Below, piece by piece: positions 1 to 5,727 of a stretch of 5,727 nucleotides of DNA. Both the position numbers and the translations under genes were made by a program. The DNA is from an uncultured bacterium. GTDB lineage: Bacteria; Planctomycetota; UBA1135; GCA-002686595. Every line of letters starts with the position of its first letter. Positions within the stretch are counted from its first letter, which is position 1. The stretch covers positions 1 through 5,727 of the forward strand of contig CAJXRJ010000501.1 in the NCBI GenBank assembly GCA_913058555.1, written 5' to 3'. The notes under the pieces were generated by a model. It was not told the origin of the DNA and made no database searches. It was given only the letters and a program-made list of their open reading frames with translations.

Positions 1-2860
1 GACCGCGGCCCCCCACGAGGCGCGTGTCTACGCGGCCATCTCCGTCCACGTCCAATTCGATCGAAGTGGCCTCGGCGGCGCCCGACAGGGGCCCCGCGAC
101 CAACTCCACTTCCGTGGGACGCGCGGGGTCCGGCCGGGCCGTGACCATGGCCCCGGTCACGGCCCGGCCAGCAGCATCGGCCATGATGAGGCCCGTACCG
201 GCGCCACGCACGTTCTTGCCCCAACCACTCACCACGATGCGATACCGCGTCGGGCCCGTGGCTTCGAGGTTCAAAGAGCCCCGCTGCCCGCCGTACCTAT
301 TCTGTTTCGCGACTTCAACGCCGGAACGATCGTCGAAGACCTGAACCTCGGTGTTGACCGGGCAGGTCCAGGAGAGCCTCCACTTGCCGAGGGTTGCCGT
401 CGTGTGGACGAAGACATCCTTGTCACCCGCGCGGACGATCGCAAAGGACCGGCCCTCCCCATCCGGAAGCACGCGCAGGGCGTCGCGGCTTGGGTCCCCG
501 ATGTCGGCTGGATCTTCGCGCTCGAGCGTAGTCACGAGGGCATAGCTCTCCTCGACCGCTCCATCACCCCAACGGCGTGCTTCGACGAGCGCTCCCGCTC
601 GGCCGATGTCCGCCGAGACCTTGAGGGTCTGGCCGCCGTATCGGCTGACGGCGGCAAGCTCTTTCCCGCCCGGGTCCAAGATGCGGACCGTCATCGCTCC
701 CGGAACCACCCCCTGCACCACGAGGTGCCCCGGATGGTCCACGGCGACCGAATGCACGTCCACGTCCCCCACCGGCGTAATGTTGCCGCGCAGCACGTCG
801 CCGACGAGGGCGGGGGTCGCACGGCCGGGCGTGTCGTTGCGACCGGCGAGCTCATCGTCGCCGCACGGGACGAAGCGTGTCCGGAGGGCGTACGGGTGCG
901 GGCTCCAGGGGTCCTTGCCCCAGGGCCCAACCTCCACGCGTAGGAGCGCAGGTGCGGGGACCTCCGCCACGAGTGCCAGGGATTGCCCCCCATACCGGGC
1001 GGATTCCGCAAGGATCGCCCCCCCGCCATCCCGCACGCGAACGCGGCAGTTGAATGGCGCGCGCAGCTGGACGTGGAGCCGGCCAGCCGAAACCACATGG
1101 ACGCCGTGCACATCCACGTCGCCCCGGGGCGCCACGGTGCTTGCAACGAAGCCGTGGGGCGCAAGCTCTCGCCCGGGGAGAGCGGGCCGCGCCCCCTCGA
1201 GCGTGACAGGGTCCGCCGCTCCGTCGCCGGCGATCAGCGACGTGTCGAGACACCAGGGCTCTGGCGACGAGGCCGAGTCCCCCCAATGGCGAATCTCGAC
1301 CGTGTAGCTCCCGGCGGCGAGGTGCGCCTCGACCTGGACAGCCTGGCCCCCGTAGGCGCTCGATGTGGCAAGCGCCTCGCCGGCTTCGTCGCGAACGATG
1401 ACCGTCCGGGGGAGGTCCATGGGACGCGAGAGAGCGTGAAAGACGCCGGCGTGCTCCAGCTCAAAGCGGAAGGTGTCCACGTCCCCCACCGGGAGGATCG
1501 CCCCGCGAATGGACTCCCCGGGCACGATCCGCCGGGCCGCGTCCGGCGTGTCATTTGGCTCATTCGCGTCCGGGGCCACTTCGGTGCTCACCCTGAGACG
1601 TACCGGGGTCTCCGAGGTCGCCGTATTGCCCCAGTGCCCGAAGCTGACAAGGTAGTCCCCGGGCGATAGGTCCACGTGGAATCGGAACGACTGTCGCGCG
1701 TAGCGCCTGTGGGCGGCGACGCGCTCACCATTGCTGCGGGAGACCAGCACCTCGACGTTGAGCGGCGGGGCTTCGGCCAGCTCGACCACCAGTCGAGCGG
1801 CGTCGGCGAGCCTGACCCGGAAGTGGTCGCGGTCCCCCGCATGGTCGACCTTGCAAACCAGCCAGGCGCCGAGCTCCAGCGGTAAGGCGGCGGCCGGTTC
1901 GTCCCCGCGGTCCGGCGACGGGATGTCCCTCTCCCGCACGAGGTCCACGCGGCTTGAGGCTCCGGGCGCGAGCGTCACGGGGAGAAGTCGGTCCGCGTAG
2001 CCTTCGGCCTCGACGCGGATCGTGGCGCGCCGACGGAGAACTGGAACGCGGCCGTCCTCGCCCGCGCCGTTGCACAGGCCCAGCAGGACGTCGTCAAACG
2101 CTGTGCGACCGTTGTCGCCCGTGACCGCGGTCCCGAACACCCCGAGGGGCCAAGCTTCGGAAAGGTGGACGGTGGCCCCAGGAAGGGGCGCTCCCGACTC
2201 CCCATCGTGGACGAGCACCTCGAGACTCGCGGGGGCCGTTTGCAACTCGAGGGCGACGTCGACGGGGTCCCCTGGAACCTCCAACTCCAAGCGGCGTTCG
2301 ACGCAACCCGGCGCACGCACGGTCGCGGCATAGCGGCCGGCGGGAAGGTCCAACAGTGAGAACGTGCCGTCGCGGGCCACCGTGGCGAAGACCGGGCCGC
2401 GGACCCCATCGGGGACCTCGACTGGCTCCAGCACGATCTGCGCGGTGGGCAACAGGGCGCTGTCCGCAGCCCGCAGCACGCGGCCCGTCAGGGTGCCGGG
2501 CGGCTGGGACTCGAGCTCGACGAGGACGGGCTCCCGAAGACCCAGAGCGAGGTCGAGCGGGCGCGTCCACTCGGCGAAACCGGCACGCGCCACGTGCAGC
2601 TCTGCGCGCCCCGCGGGCACGCCACCCAGGGACGCGATGCCGCCACTGGCTGCGACCGCGGAGCGCGCGCCGAGCCGCACGATGGACCCGGGAAGGGGCT
2701 TGCCATTGTCGGCGCGGACCACCCGGACCGTCAGGGGGAGGGGCACGGTCCCCTGGACCGCCTTGACGGGGGAATCCGTGACCTGGAGCGGGCCCGCGTT
2801 CTGGACCGCGGAGGGGACGACGGTGAGGGCGAGCGCAAACGCAAGTACGGAAGGGATCAT
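1..2860 (-). CDS. Large secreted repeat protein: carboxypeptidase-regulatory-like domains plus five PPC-like modules (C-terminus beyond window)
   Basis: The frame whose plus-strand triplets begin at positions equal to 2 modulo 3 reads without a stop from the ATG at 2858-2860 to base 1, giving 953 codons and running off the edge. An in-frame TGA lies at 2879-2881 and no other start codon lies between, so the start is well fixed; only a weak CAGGG precedes it. Residues 1-20 resemble a signal peptide (hydrophobic core LAFALALTVV) but lack a basic n-region. Residues 44-118, 121-206 and 211-309 look like carboxypeptidase-regulatory/CnaB-like beta-sandwiches (DNGKPLPGS, DGTFSLLDLPAGRY, ESGAPLPGATVHL). 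Residues 314-893 hold five PPC-like modules, with the typical linker ANEPNDTPDAA at 432-442. No catalytic domain is visible in this part. Export and a surface or extracellular binding role are inferred. A protease or other enzyme domain could still lie in the missing C-terminus. Confidence 0.85.
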   Translation of the reverse strand, partial: MIPSVLAFALALTVVPSAVQNAGPLQVTDSPVKAVQGTVPLPLTVRVVRADNGKPLPGSIVRLGARSAVAASGGIASLGGVPAGRAELHVARAGFAEWTRPLDLALGLREPVLVELESQPPGTLTGRVLRAADSALLPTAQIVLEPVEVPDGVRGPVFATVARDGTFSLLDLPAGRYAATVRAPGCVERRLELEVPGDPVDVALELQTAPASLEVLVHDGESGAPLPGATVHLSEAWPLGVFGTAVTGDNGRTAFDDVLLGLCNGAGEDGRVPVLRRRATIRVEAEGYADRLLPVTLAPGASSRVDLVRERDIPSPDRGDEPAAALPLELGAWLVCKVDHAGDRDHFRVRLADAARLVVELAEAPPLNVEVLVSRSNGERVAAHRRYARQSFRFHVDLSPGDYLVSFGHWGNTATSETPVRLRVSTEVAPDANEPNDTPDAARRIVPGESIRGAILPVGDVDTFRFELEHAGVFHALSRPMDLPRTVIVRDEAGEALATSSAYGGQAVQVEAHLAAGSYTVEIRHWGDSASSPEPWCLDTSLIAGDGAADPVTLEGARPALPGRELAPHGFVASTVAPRGDVDVHGVHVVSAGRLHVQLRAPFNCRVRVRDGGGAILAESARYGGQSLALVAEVPAPALLRVEVGPWGKDPWSPHPYALRTRFVPCGDDELAGRNDTPGRATPALVGDVLRGNITPVGDVDVHSVAVDHPGHLVVQGVVPGAMTVRILDPGGKELAAVSRYGGQTLKVSADIGRAGALVEARRWGDGAVEESYALVTTLEREDPADIGDPSRDALRVLPDGEGRSFAIVRAGDKDVFVHTTATLGKWRLSWTCPVNTEVQVFDDRSGVEVAKQNRYGGQRGSLNLEATGPTRYRIVVSGWGKNVRGAGTGLIMADAAGRAVTGAMVTARPDPARPTEVELVAGPLSGAAEATSIELDVDGDGRVDTRLVGGRG
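26..52 (-). other. Calcium-loop-like motif DxDxDGxxD in the large secreted protein
   Basis: Residues 937-945 read DVDGDGRVD, matching the DxDxDGxxD pattern of EF-hand, dockerin and thrombospondin type 3 calcium loops. It comes after the fifth PPC-like module, at the start of what looks like another beta-rich domain that continues past the window edge. Calcium binding is inferred from the motif alone; one copy cannot tell dockerin-like pairs from isolated loops. Confidence 0.5.
132..169. repeat. Perfect 15-bp inverted repeat with 8-nt spacer
   Basis: The left arm GGCCGGGCCGTGACC (132-146) is the exact reverse complement of the right arm GGTCACGGCCCGGCC (155-169), separated by ATGGCCCC. It lies inside the coding sequence of the large minus-strand gene, at about residues 898-910 (GRAVTGAMVTAR), just after the last PPC-like module and before the next domain. 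A transcript of either strand could form a very stable hairpin. There is no following T-run on either strand, so it is not a canonical intrinsic terminator. Its function is unknown. Confidence 0.8.
182..1921 (-). repeat. Five tandem PPC-like protein modules with GDxD / YGGQ / WG signature
   Basis: These are amino-acid-level repeats within the large minus-strand gene. Anchor motifs are GDRDHF at residues 342-347, GDVDTF at 459-464, GDVDVH at 580-585, GDVDVH at 698-703 and GDKDVF at 812-817, giving spacings of 117, 121, 118 and 114 residues. About 40 residues after each anchor comes YARQ (387), then YGGQ (503, 623, 741 and 856). Each module ends near a WG pair (HWG, HWG, PWG, RWG, GWG). The GD-D-F start and the preceding EPND-type linker are known features of bacterial pre-peptidase C-terminal (PPC) domains. 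The strictly kept YGGQ and WG are additional to what I recall of that family. The first module is the most divergent. Confidence 0.75.
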
Positions 2861-3162
2861 GGCACCCTGAAGCCTGCGTCAAGTAAGTCGTTTTTGCGCT
2901 ACGAACGTGGGCGTATATCGGGCCCATCAGGCGCTCATGGCCGGGGAGGGGCCGCTCAGTCTCCTTTTCGCAGGCTGCGCTGATGGCCTTGCCGCACCCG
3001 CAGCAACCGATGCATTGCGAACAAGGGCCGGCCGATCTACGCACTGGGCCCCCCGTGATCGCGGGCCCCAGGGGCCTTAGCCTCTCGGTCGGCGTCCCGT
3101 GCCTGGCACAGTCCAGTGCCCGACTTGGGCGCTCCTCCCCGCCCCGATCCCCCACCGATTCC
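2861..3162. promoter_or_regulatory. Divergent intergenic region, 302 bases
   Basis: This gap separates the divergent starts of the large minus-strand gene and the DksA-like gene, so promoters for both are expected here. The only AT-richer stretch is about 2881-2919 and includes TTTTT and GTATAT. On the plus strand, TATATC at 2914-2919 is a possible -10 element; it sits in a GGGCGTAT context that is repeated exactly at the WD40 gene promoter. A second weak candidate is TAGCCT at 3078-3083, which would give a leader of about 73 nt for the DksA-like gene. For the minus-strand gene, TTACTT about 20 nt upstream of the ATG is a weak -10 candidate. No convincing -35 boxes, terminator or RNA gene were seen. 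A 47-codon frame at 2937-3080 does not look coding. Confidence 0.4.
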
Positions 3163-3477
3163 ATGAAGGACCACTCAAAGACGAAGGCGCAGCTGGAGCT
3201 GCGTCTCAAAGAGCTCATCGAACGCGCCGAGCATGTAGACGAAGACCTCGGGCAACGGGGGCCGCGCGACTGGGACGACAATGCGCTCGAGTCAGAGGGG
3301 GACGAGGTTCTGGACGCCGTTGGCCTGGCCACCGTGGCGGAGATCAAGATGATCCGCGACTCGCTCATCGCCATTGACGAGGGGACCTACGGGGTGTGCA
3401 CCGCCTGCGGGATTGCGATCTCAGCGGAGCGCTTGGAAGCGCTCCCCGAGGCCACCCAATGCCGTCGCTGCGCGTGA
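3163..3477 (+). CDS. Short DksA/TraR-family C4 zinc-finger protein
   Basis: The 104-residue product has the family zinc finger at its C-terminus: CTAC at residues 79-82 and CRRC at 100-103 with 17 residues between the pairs, the usual C4 spacing. An acidic and basic helical stretch at 8-30 and another at 55-73 fit the two arms of the coiled coil. Between them, DWDDNA (36-41) matches the DxxDxA tip motif with which E. coli DksA acts in the RNA polymerase secondary channel. Family members bind polymerase and alter initiation, often with ppGpp; that role here is inferred. E. coli DksA is 151 residues, so this is a short form, nearer the lengths of TraR and DksA2-like proteins. I chose ATG 3163 because homology begins there; the frame is open back to an ATG at 2983, but those 60 residues are proline- and glycine-rich and unlike the family. 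No clear ribosome binding site precedes ATG 3163. Confidence 0.88.
   Translation: MKDHSKTKAQLELRLKELIERAEHVDEDLGQRGPRDWDDNALESEGDEVLDAVGLATVAEIKMIRDSLIAIDEGTYGVCTACGIAISAERLEALPEATQCRRCA
3426..3445. repeat. Perfect 9-bp inverted repeat inside the DksA-like gene
   Basis: The sequence GGAGCGCTT, then GG, then AAGCGCTCC forms two exactly complementary 9-base arms around a 2-base centre. It lies between the two cysteine pairs of the zinc finger, coding for about AERLEAL. As RNA it could fold with a tetraloop and a stem of about 8 bp. No T-run follows, and the stop codon is 30 bases downstream. It may be chance in GC-rich coding DNA. Confidence 0.6.
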
Positions 3478-3626
3478 TGTCTCCCACCAGAGATTAGCGG
3501 CGGAGCCATCGGGAAGCCCACGGGGGCCCGGCCCCTTAGAGCCTCCGCGGGCCGCATGGGTACGCGCTGCGTGGGCCAAGGGGCAGACGCTTCCTGGGAC
3601 CTCGGACGGGGCGTATCCTCTGGCCC
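3478..3626. other. Intergenic gap between the DksA-like and WD40 genes
   Basis: This is a 149-base GC-rich spacer. A short GGGG/CCCC stem is possible at 3523-3535 and is followed by TTAGA, but the stem is only 4 bp and there is no T-run, so I do not call it a terminator. The right end carries the putative WD40 promoter. The gap and that promoter argue against tight co-transcription of the flanking genes. Confidence 0.4.
3609..3626 (+). promoter_or_regulatory. Putative leaderless promoter of the WD40 gene (-10 TATCCT)
   Basis: TATCCT at 3614-3619 fits the TAnnnT -10 consensus. Counting its last base as -7 puts the transcription start at about 3626-3627, on the ATG itself. No purine-rich ribosome binding site lies upstream of that ATG, which agrees with a leaderless message. 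A -35 box is not convincing: TTCCTG at 3591-3596 has 17-bp spacing but matches TTGACA poorly. The surrounding GGGCGTAT (3609-3616) recurs at 2909-2916. Confidence 0.4.
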
Positions 3627-5648
3627 ATGCTCTGGCCCTTCGCGCTCGTCATGGCCGCTTCTGCCGCGCCTCTCCCCCTTCCCCAGGACGACGCCTTCGA
3701 CGCCTCGGCGCTCGACGGGATCGATCTTGACCTCTCCGAGGAGGAGGGCGCTCTTGCCACTCTCATGGAGCGCGGCGTCGCGGCCGTCCTCGGGAGCGCC
3801 ACACGGGGCACCGACACGGAGGCTTGGCAGTTGGACTGGGCCCCCGGCGCCTCGCACGTTCTTTCGGTGGGGACCAACGGGGAGCTAGACCTTTGGGACG
3901 CGGCAAGCGGCACCCGGATGGCACAGGCCAAACTTGTCGATACCGAGACCTTCGCCATGGTCACGTCCGCGCGCTTTATGGCAAATGGCGAGATCGCCGC
4001 CTTCCAAGACGACGGTGTCCTGCTAATCCTGCGCGGGACCACCCTCGACGTCCTCCGGAAGGTGGAAGGCGTGCCGGTTTGCTCGTCGGCGACCATGTCC
4101 GGCGATCGCCGCCTCGCAGCAACCCTCCCTGGCCTCTTCGTAGAGGACGGCACCCGCGTCGTGGACGTGGGAAGCGGCGAGCAAGTCGCCTTCTTCACCG
4201 ATGAGGCCGGCATGGCCAGCGACGTGGCACTCTCCGCGGACGGAGACGTGCTCGTGTACCTAACCCACCAGGGCACCAACGGGTCCTTCGTCGCTGCCCA
4301 CCGAGTGGGAAGCGGGAAGCGGCTCCATGGGGACGGCCTTGTGGCCCTCGGCGATGCTGGCGATGGGCTGAAGCGGTCACTTCTCAACGTCGCGCTCGAC
4401 CCAGCCGGACGCCGCGTGGCCGTGGGGAGCGTGGGCGAGGTCGTGACGTACGATCTCAAGAAGGGGAAAGCCGGCAAGTCACTCACGGGCTTCTGGTGCG
4501 GCACGAAGGACATGGTCTTCGGGTCAAAGGGACGCTTCCTACACGTGGGCACGGACGACGGAGAGATCATCCGCTACGACGTGCTGAAGGGCCAGGAGAC
4601 GGCGCGCACCGCCGCCCACCTGCATGGCGCGTACGCCCTGGCCCTTTCCCCCGACGGGAAGCAATTGGCCAGCACGGGGAGCGATCGAGCCTTGCGGTTC
4701 TGGGACGCGGCGACCCTCGCGCCCTTGCTCGCAGGTGACGGCCCCGGGGGCTCGCCCCTTTGCGGCCATTTCGAGGGCGATGGCGGTGCGCTCTTGGCCG
4801 GCTACTCCGACGGGAGCCTATGGCGCCACCCCACGGGCGGCGGCGCCGCGGTGCGCGTGACCGCCGAAACGGACGGAGCCCAGGTGGTGGCGATCGCCCC
4901 CGGCCCCGCGGGGGCGGTGCGCATCCTGACGGCAGCGGGACGGTGTTTGCTCTTGGATACGGGCGCGGCTGCCTGCAGGGTCGACAAACTCGTGCCCAAG
5001 GGCGCCCCCGTCACGGCCGCGGCCTCCGACGGGCCCGGCGTGCATTCAGCGTTCGGCCGAGCCGACGGCTCACTCTTGGTCCTGGGTCCGGACGGGCCAG
5101 TCCTTGAGGCGCTCCTCGGTGAAGCGGCGACCTCCGTCACCTCCGTGAGTTTTGAGCCGGAAGGCACGCGCTTCGTCGCCCTCACCGCCGACGGCCGCGG
5201 CCGAACCTGGGACCTCTCCAACGGCGAGCTGGTGGAGGACGCGGGCGAGCGCGACCCCGACGACGAGGGGCCCATGACCATCGACCTTCATTGGGCCGCG
5301 CCCGGGGTCCTCGCGTTCGCCGTCGACGACGAACGCGTCGCCCTCGCGGAGGCCCAGGGCGAAGTCCTTGGGATCTTCGGCGAGGAATTCGCCTACGGAG
5401 ACGGCCTCTGGGAGGGACAGGCCACCTTCGCGGTCGCACCCAACGAAAACCTCATCGCCATGCAGGGCGCCGGCAACGGCTTCGAACTATTCAACGCCAC
5501 CACGGGCCAACGCGCAGCCCGCGTGGATCTCAATCTGCGGCCCGCAACGTTCGCCACCTTCCACCCCGGCGGCGCCCATGTGGCCTTCGGCCTGCCAGAC
5601 GGCCGCGTGCTGACTTGGGACCTCTCTAAGCTGGCGGCACTGCGCTGA
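3627..5648 (+). CDS. Secreted WD40-repeat beta-propeller protein
   Basis: The 673-residue product starts with MLWPFALVMAASAAP, a signal-peptide-like segment with a probable AxA-type cleavage site near residues 11-14 and, unusually, no basic residue at the front. An acidic linker (about 21-42) follows. From about residue 65 to the end the protein is WD40-like repeats: LWD at 89-91, VTYD at 273-276, IRYD at 315-318, the near-canonical blade ending RFWD at 357-360 (with SPDGKQLASTGSDRA before it), RTWD at 526-529 and LTWD at 662-665. I can divide 67-673 into about 14 blades of roughly 43 residues, which would fit two seven-bladed propellers. No kinase, protease or other catalytic domain is present, and the protein ends right after the last blade. 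A scaffold or binding role in the periplasm or envelope is inferred; the partner is unknown. Start ATG 3627 is favoured over ATG 3651 because it keeps the signal peptide and the adjacent -10 element. Confidence 0.88.
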   Translation: MLWPFALVMAASAAPLPLPQDDAFDASALDGIDLDLSEEEGALATLMERGVAAVLGSATRGTDTEAWQLDWAPGASHVLSVGTNGELDLWDAASGTRMAQAKLVDTETFAMVTSARFMANGEIAAFQDDGVLLILRGTTLDVLRKVEGVPVCSSATMSGDRRLAATLPGLFVEDGTRVVDVGSGEQVAFFTDEAGMASDVALSADGDVLVYLTHQGTNGSFVAAHRVGSGKRLHGDGLVALGDAGDGLKRSLLNVALDPAGRRVAVGSVGEVVTYDLKKGKAGKSLTGFWCGTKDMVFGSKGRFLHVGTDDGEIIRYDVLKGQETARTAAHLHGAYALALSPDGKQLASTGSDRALRFWDAATLAPLLAGDGPGGSPLCGHFEGDGGALLAGYSDGSLWRHPTGGGAAVRVTAETDGAQVVAIAPGPAGAVRILTAAGRCLLLDTGAAACRVDKLVPKGAPVTAAASDGPGVHSAFGRADGSLLVLGPDGPVLEALLGEAATSVTSVSFEPEGTRFVALTADGRGRTWDLSNGELVEDAGERDPDDEGPMTIDLHWAAPGVLAFAVDDERVALAEAQGEVLGIFGEEFAYGDGLWEGQATFAVAPNENLIAMQGAGNGFELFNATTGQRAARVDLNLRPATFATFHPGGAHVAFGLPDGRVLTWDLSKLAALR

Positions 5649-5727
5649 GCCCCCAACAATCAGAAGAGCAAGAAGCTGGCTCCGCACTTTGGCCTTCGCC
5701 CCGCACGAAACCGCCACAATCCCTGCA
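5649..5727. other. Right-edge tail, no callable feature
   Basis: These 79 bases after the WD40 stop codon include a less GC-rich patch at about 5655-5675. I see no hairpin with a T-run. On the minus strand one frame ends in TGA at plus positions 5660-5662 after 21 codons open to the edge, so the tail of a convergent gene is possible, but there is too little sequence to support it. Confidence 0.3.

Noticed and set aside
606..1307. 233-codon plus-strand open frame (and a neighbour at 983-1669)
   Set aside because: Both are antisense to the repeat modules of the large minus-strand gene; their apparent repeated HVHVPHR-like patterns are just the complement of the GDVDVH motifs.
1671..1680. Palindrome TCCACGTGGA in the large minus-strand gene
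   Set aside because: It is a 10-bp palindrome inside coding sequence, explained by the codons for FHVDL, with no second copy in a regulatory position.
2937..3080. 47-codon plus-strand frame downstream of the GGGCGTAT element
   Set aside because: There is no ribosome binding site and no recognisable feature, and the composition is like non-coding GC-rich DNA. It is mentioned only as a possible leader peptide.
2094..3374. 426-codon minus-strand open frame spanning the intergenic region and parts of two genes
   Set aside because: It overlaps the large minus-strand gene in another phase and the DksA-like gene on the opposite strand. Its translation is arginine-, proline- and serine-rich with no domain pattern, typical of a GC-rich shadow.
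3536..4570. 344-codon minus-strand open frame antisense to the WD40 gene
   Set aside because: It is antisense to well-supported WD40 repeats, its composition is low-complexity serine, arginine and proline, and no motif is recognisable.
4895..4916. 7-bp inverted repeat CGCCCCC...GGGGGCG in the WD40 gene
   Set aside because: Short G/C-only arms are expected often at this base composition, and nothing nearby suggests a function.
1..5727. CRISPR array, tRNA, rRNA, transposase or defence-system genes
   Set aside because: I found no regularly spaced DNA repeats, cloverleaf-like elements, transposase motifs or terminal repeats, and no nuclease, helicase or toxin motifs in any supported gene.

Overview
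The window is about 70% GC and packed with long spurious open frames, as expected for a high-GC bacterium. The gene content (a large secreted protein of carboxypeptidase-regulatory-like and PPC-like beta-sandwich repeats, a short DksA/TraR-type zinc-finger protein, and a secreted WD40 propeller protein with no enzyme domain) is the style seen in Planctomycetota and in Myxococcota and other large-genome deltaproteobacteria. This lineage guess is an inference from style, not from a marker gene.

Layout. The left half, positions 1 to 2860, is one minus-strand open frame. It starts at an ATG at 2860 and is still open at base 1, so at least 953 codons are present and the C-terminus lies outside the window. 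It encodes a probably exported protein: three N-terminal carboxypeptidase-regulatory-like domains, then five tandem modules of about 117 residues sharing GDxD, YGGQ and WG motifs, then a new domain that opens with a calcium-loop-like motif. A 302-base divergent intergenic region follows. Next, on the plus strand, come a 104-residue DksA/TraR-family protein (3163 to 3477), a 149-base gap, and a 673-residue WD40 protein (3627 to 5648). The final 79 bases hold nothing I can call.

How they may work together. The two large proteins both look exported and built for binding rather than catalysis, so envelope or extracellular roles are plausible. The DksA-like protein is a presumed cytoplasmic RNA-polymerase-binding regulator. 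Nothing shows the three belong to one pathway: the left gene is divergent, and the WD40 gene seems to have its own promoter immediately upstream. I see no mobile element, CRISPR array, tRNA, rRNA or recognisable defence system. The most notable non-gene signals are a perfect 15-bp inverted repeat at 132 to 169, inside the large minus-strand gene, and a possible leaderless promoter at the WD40 gene start.
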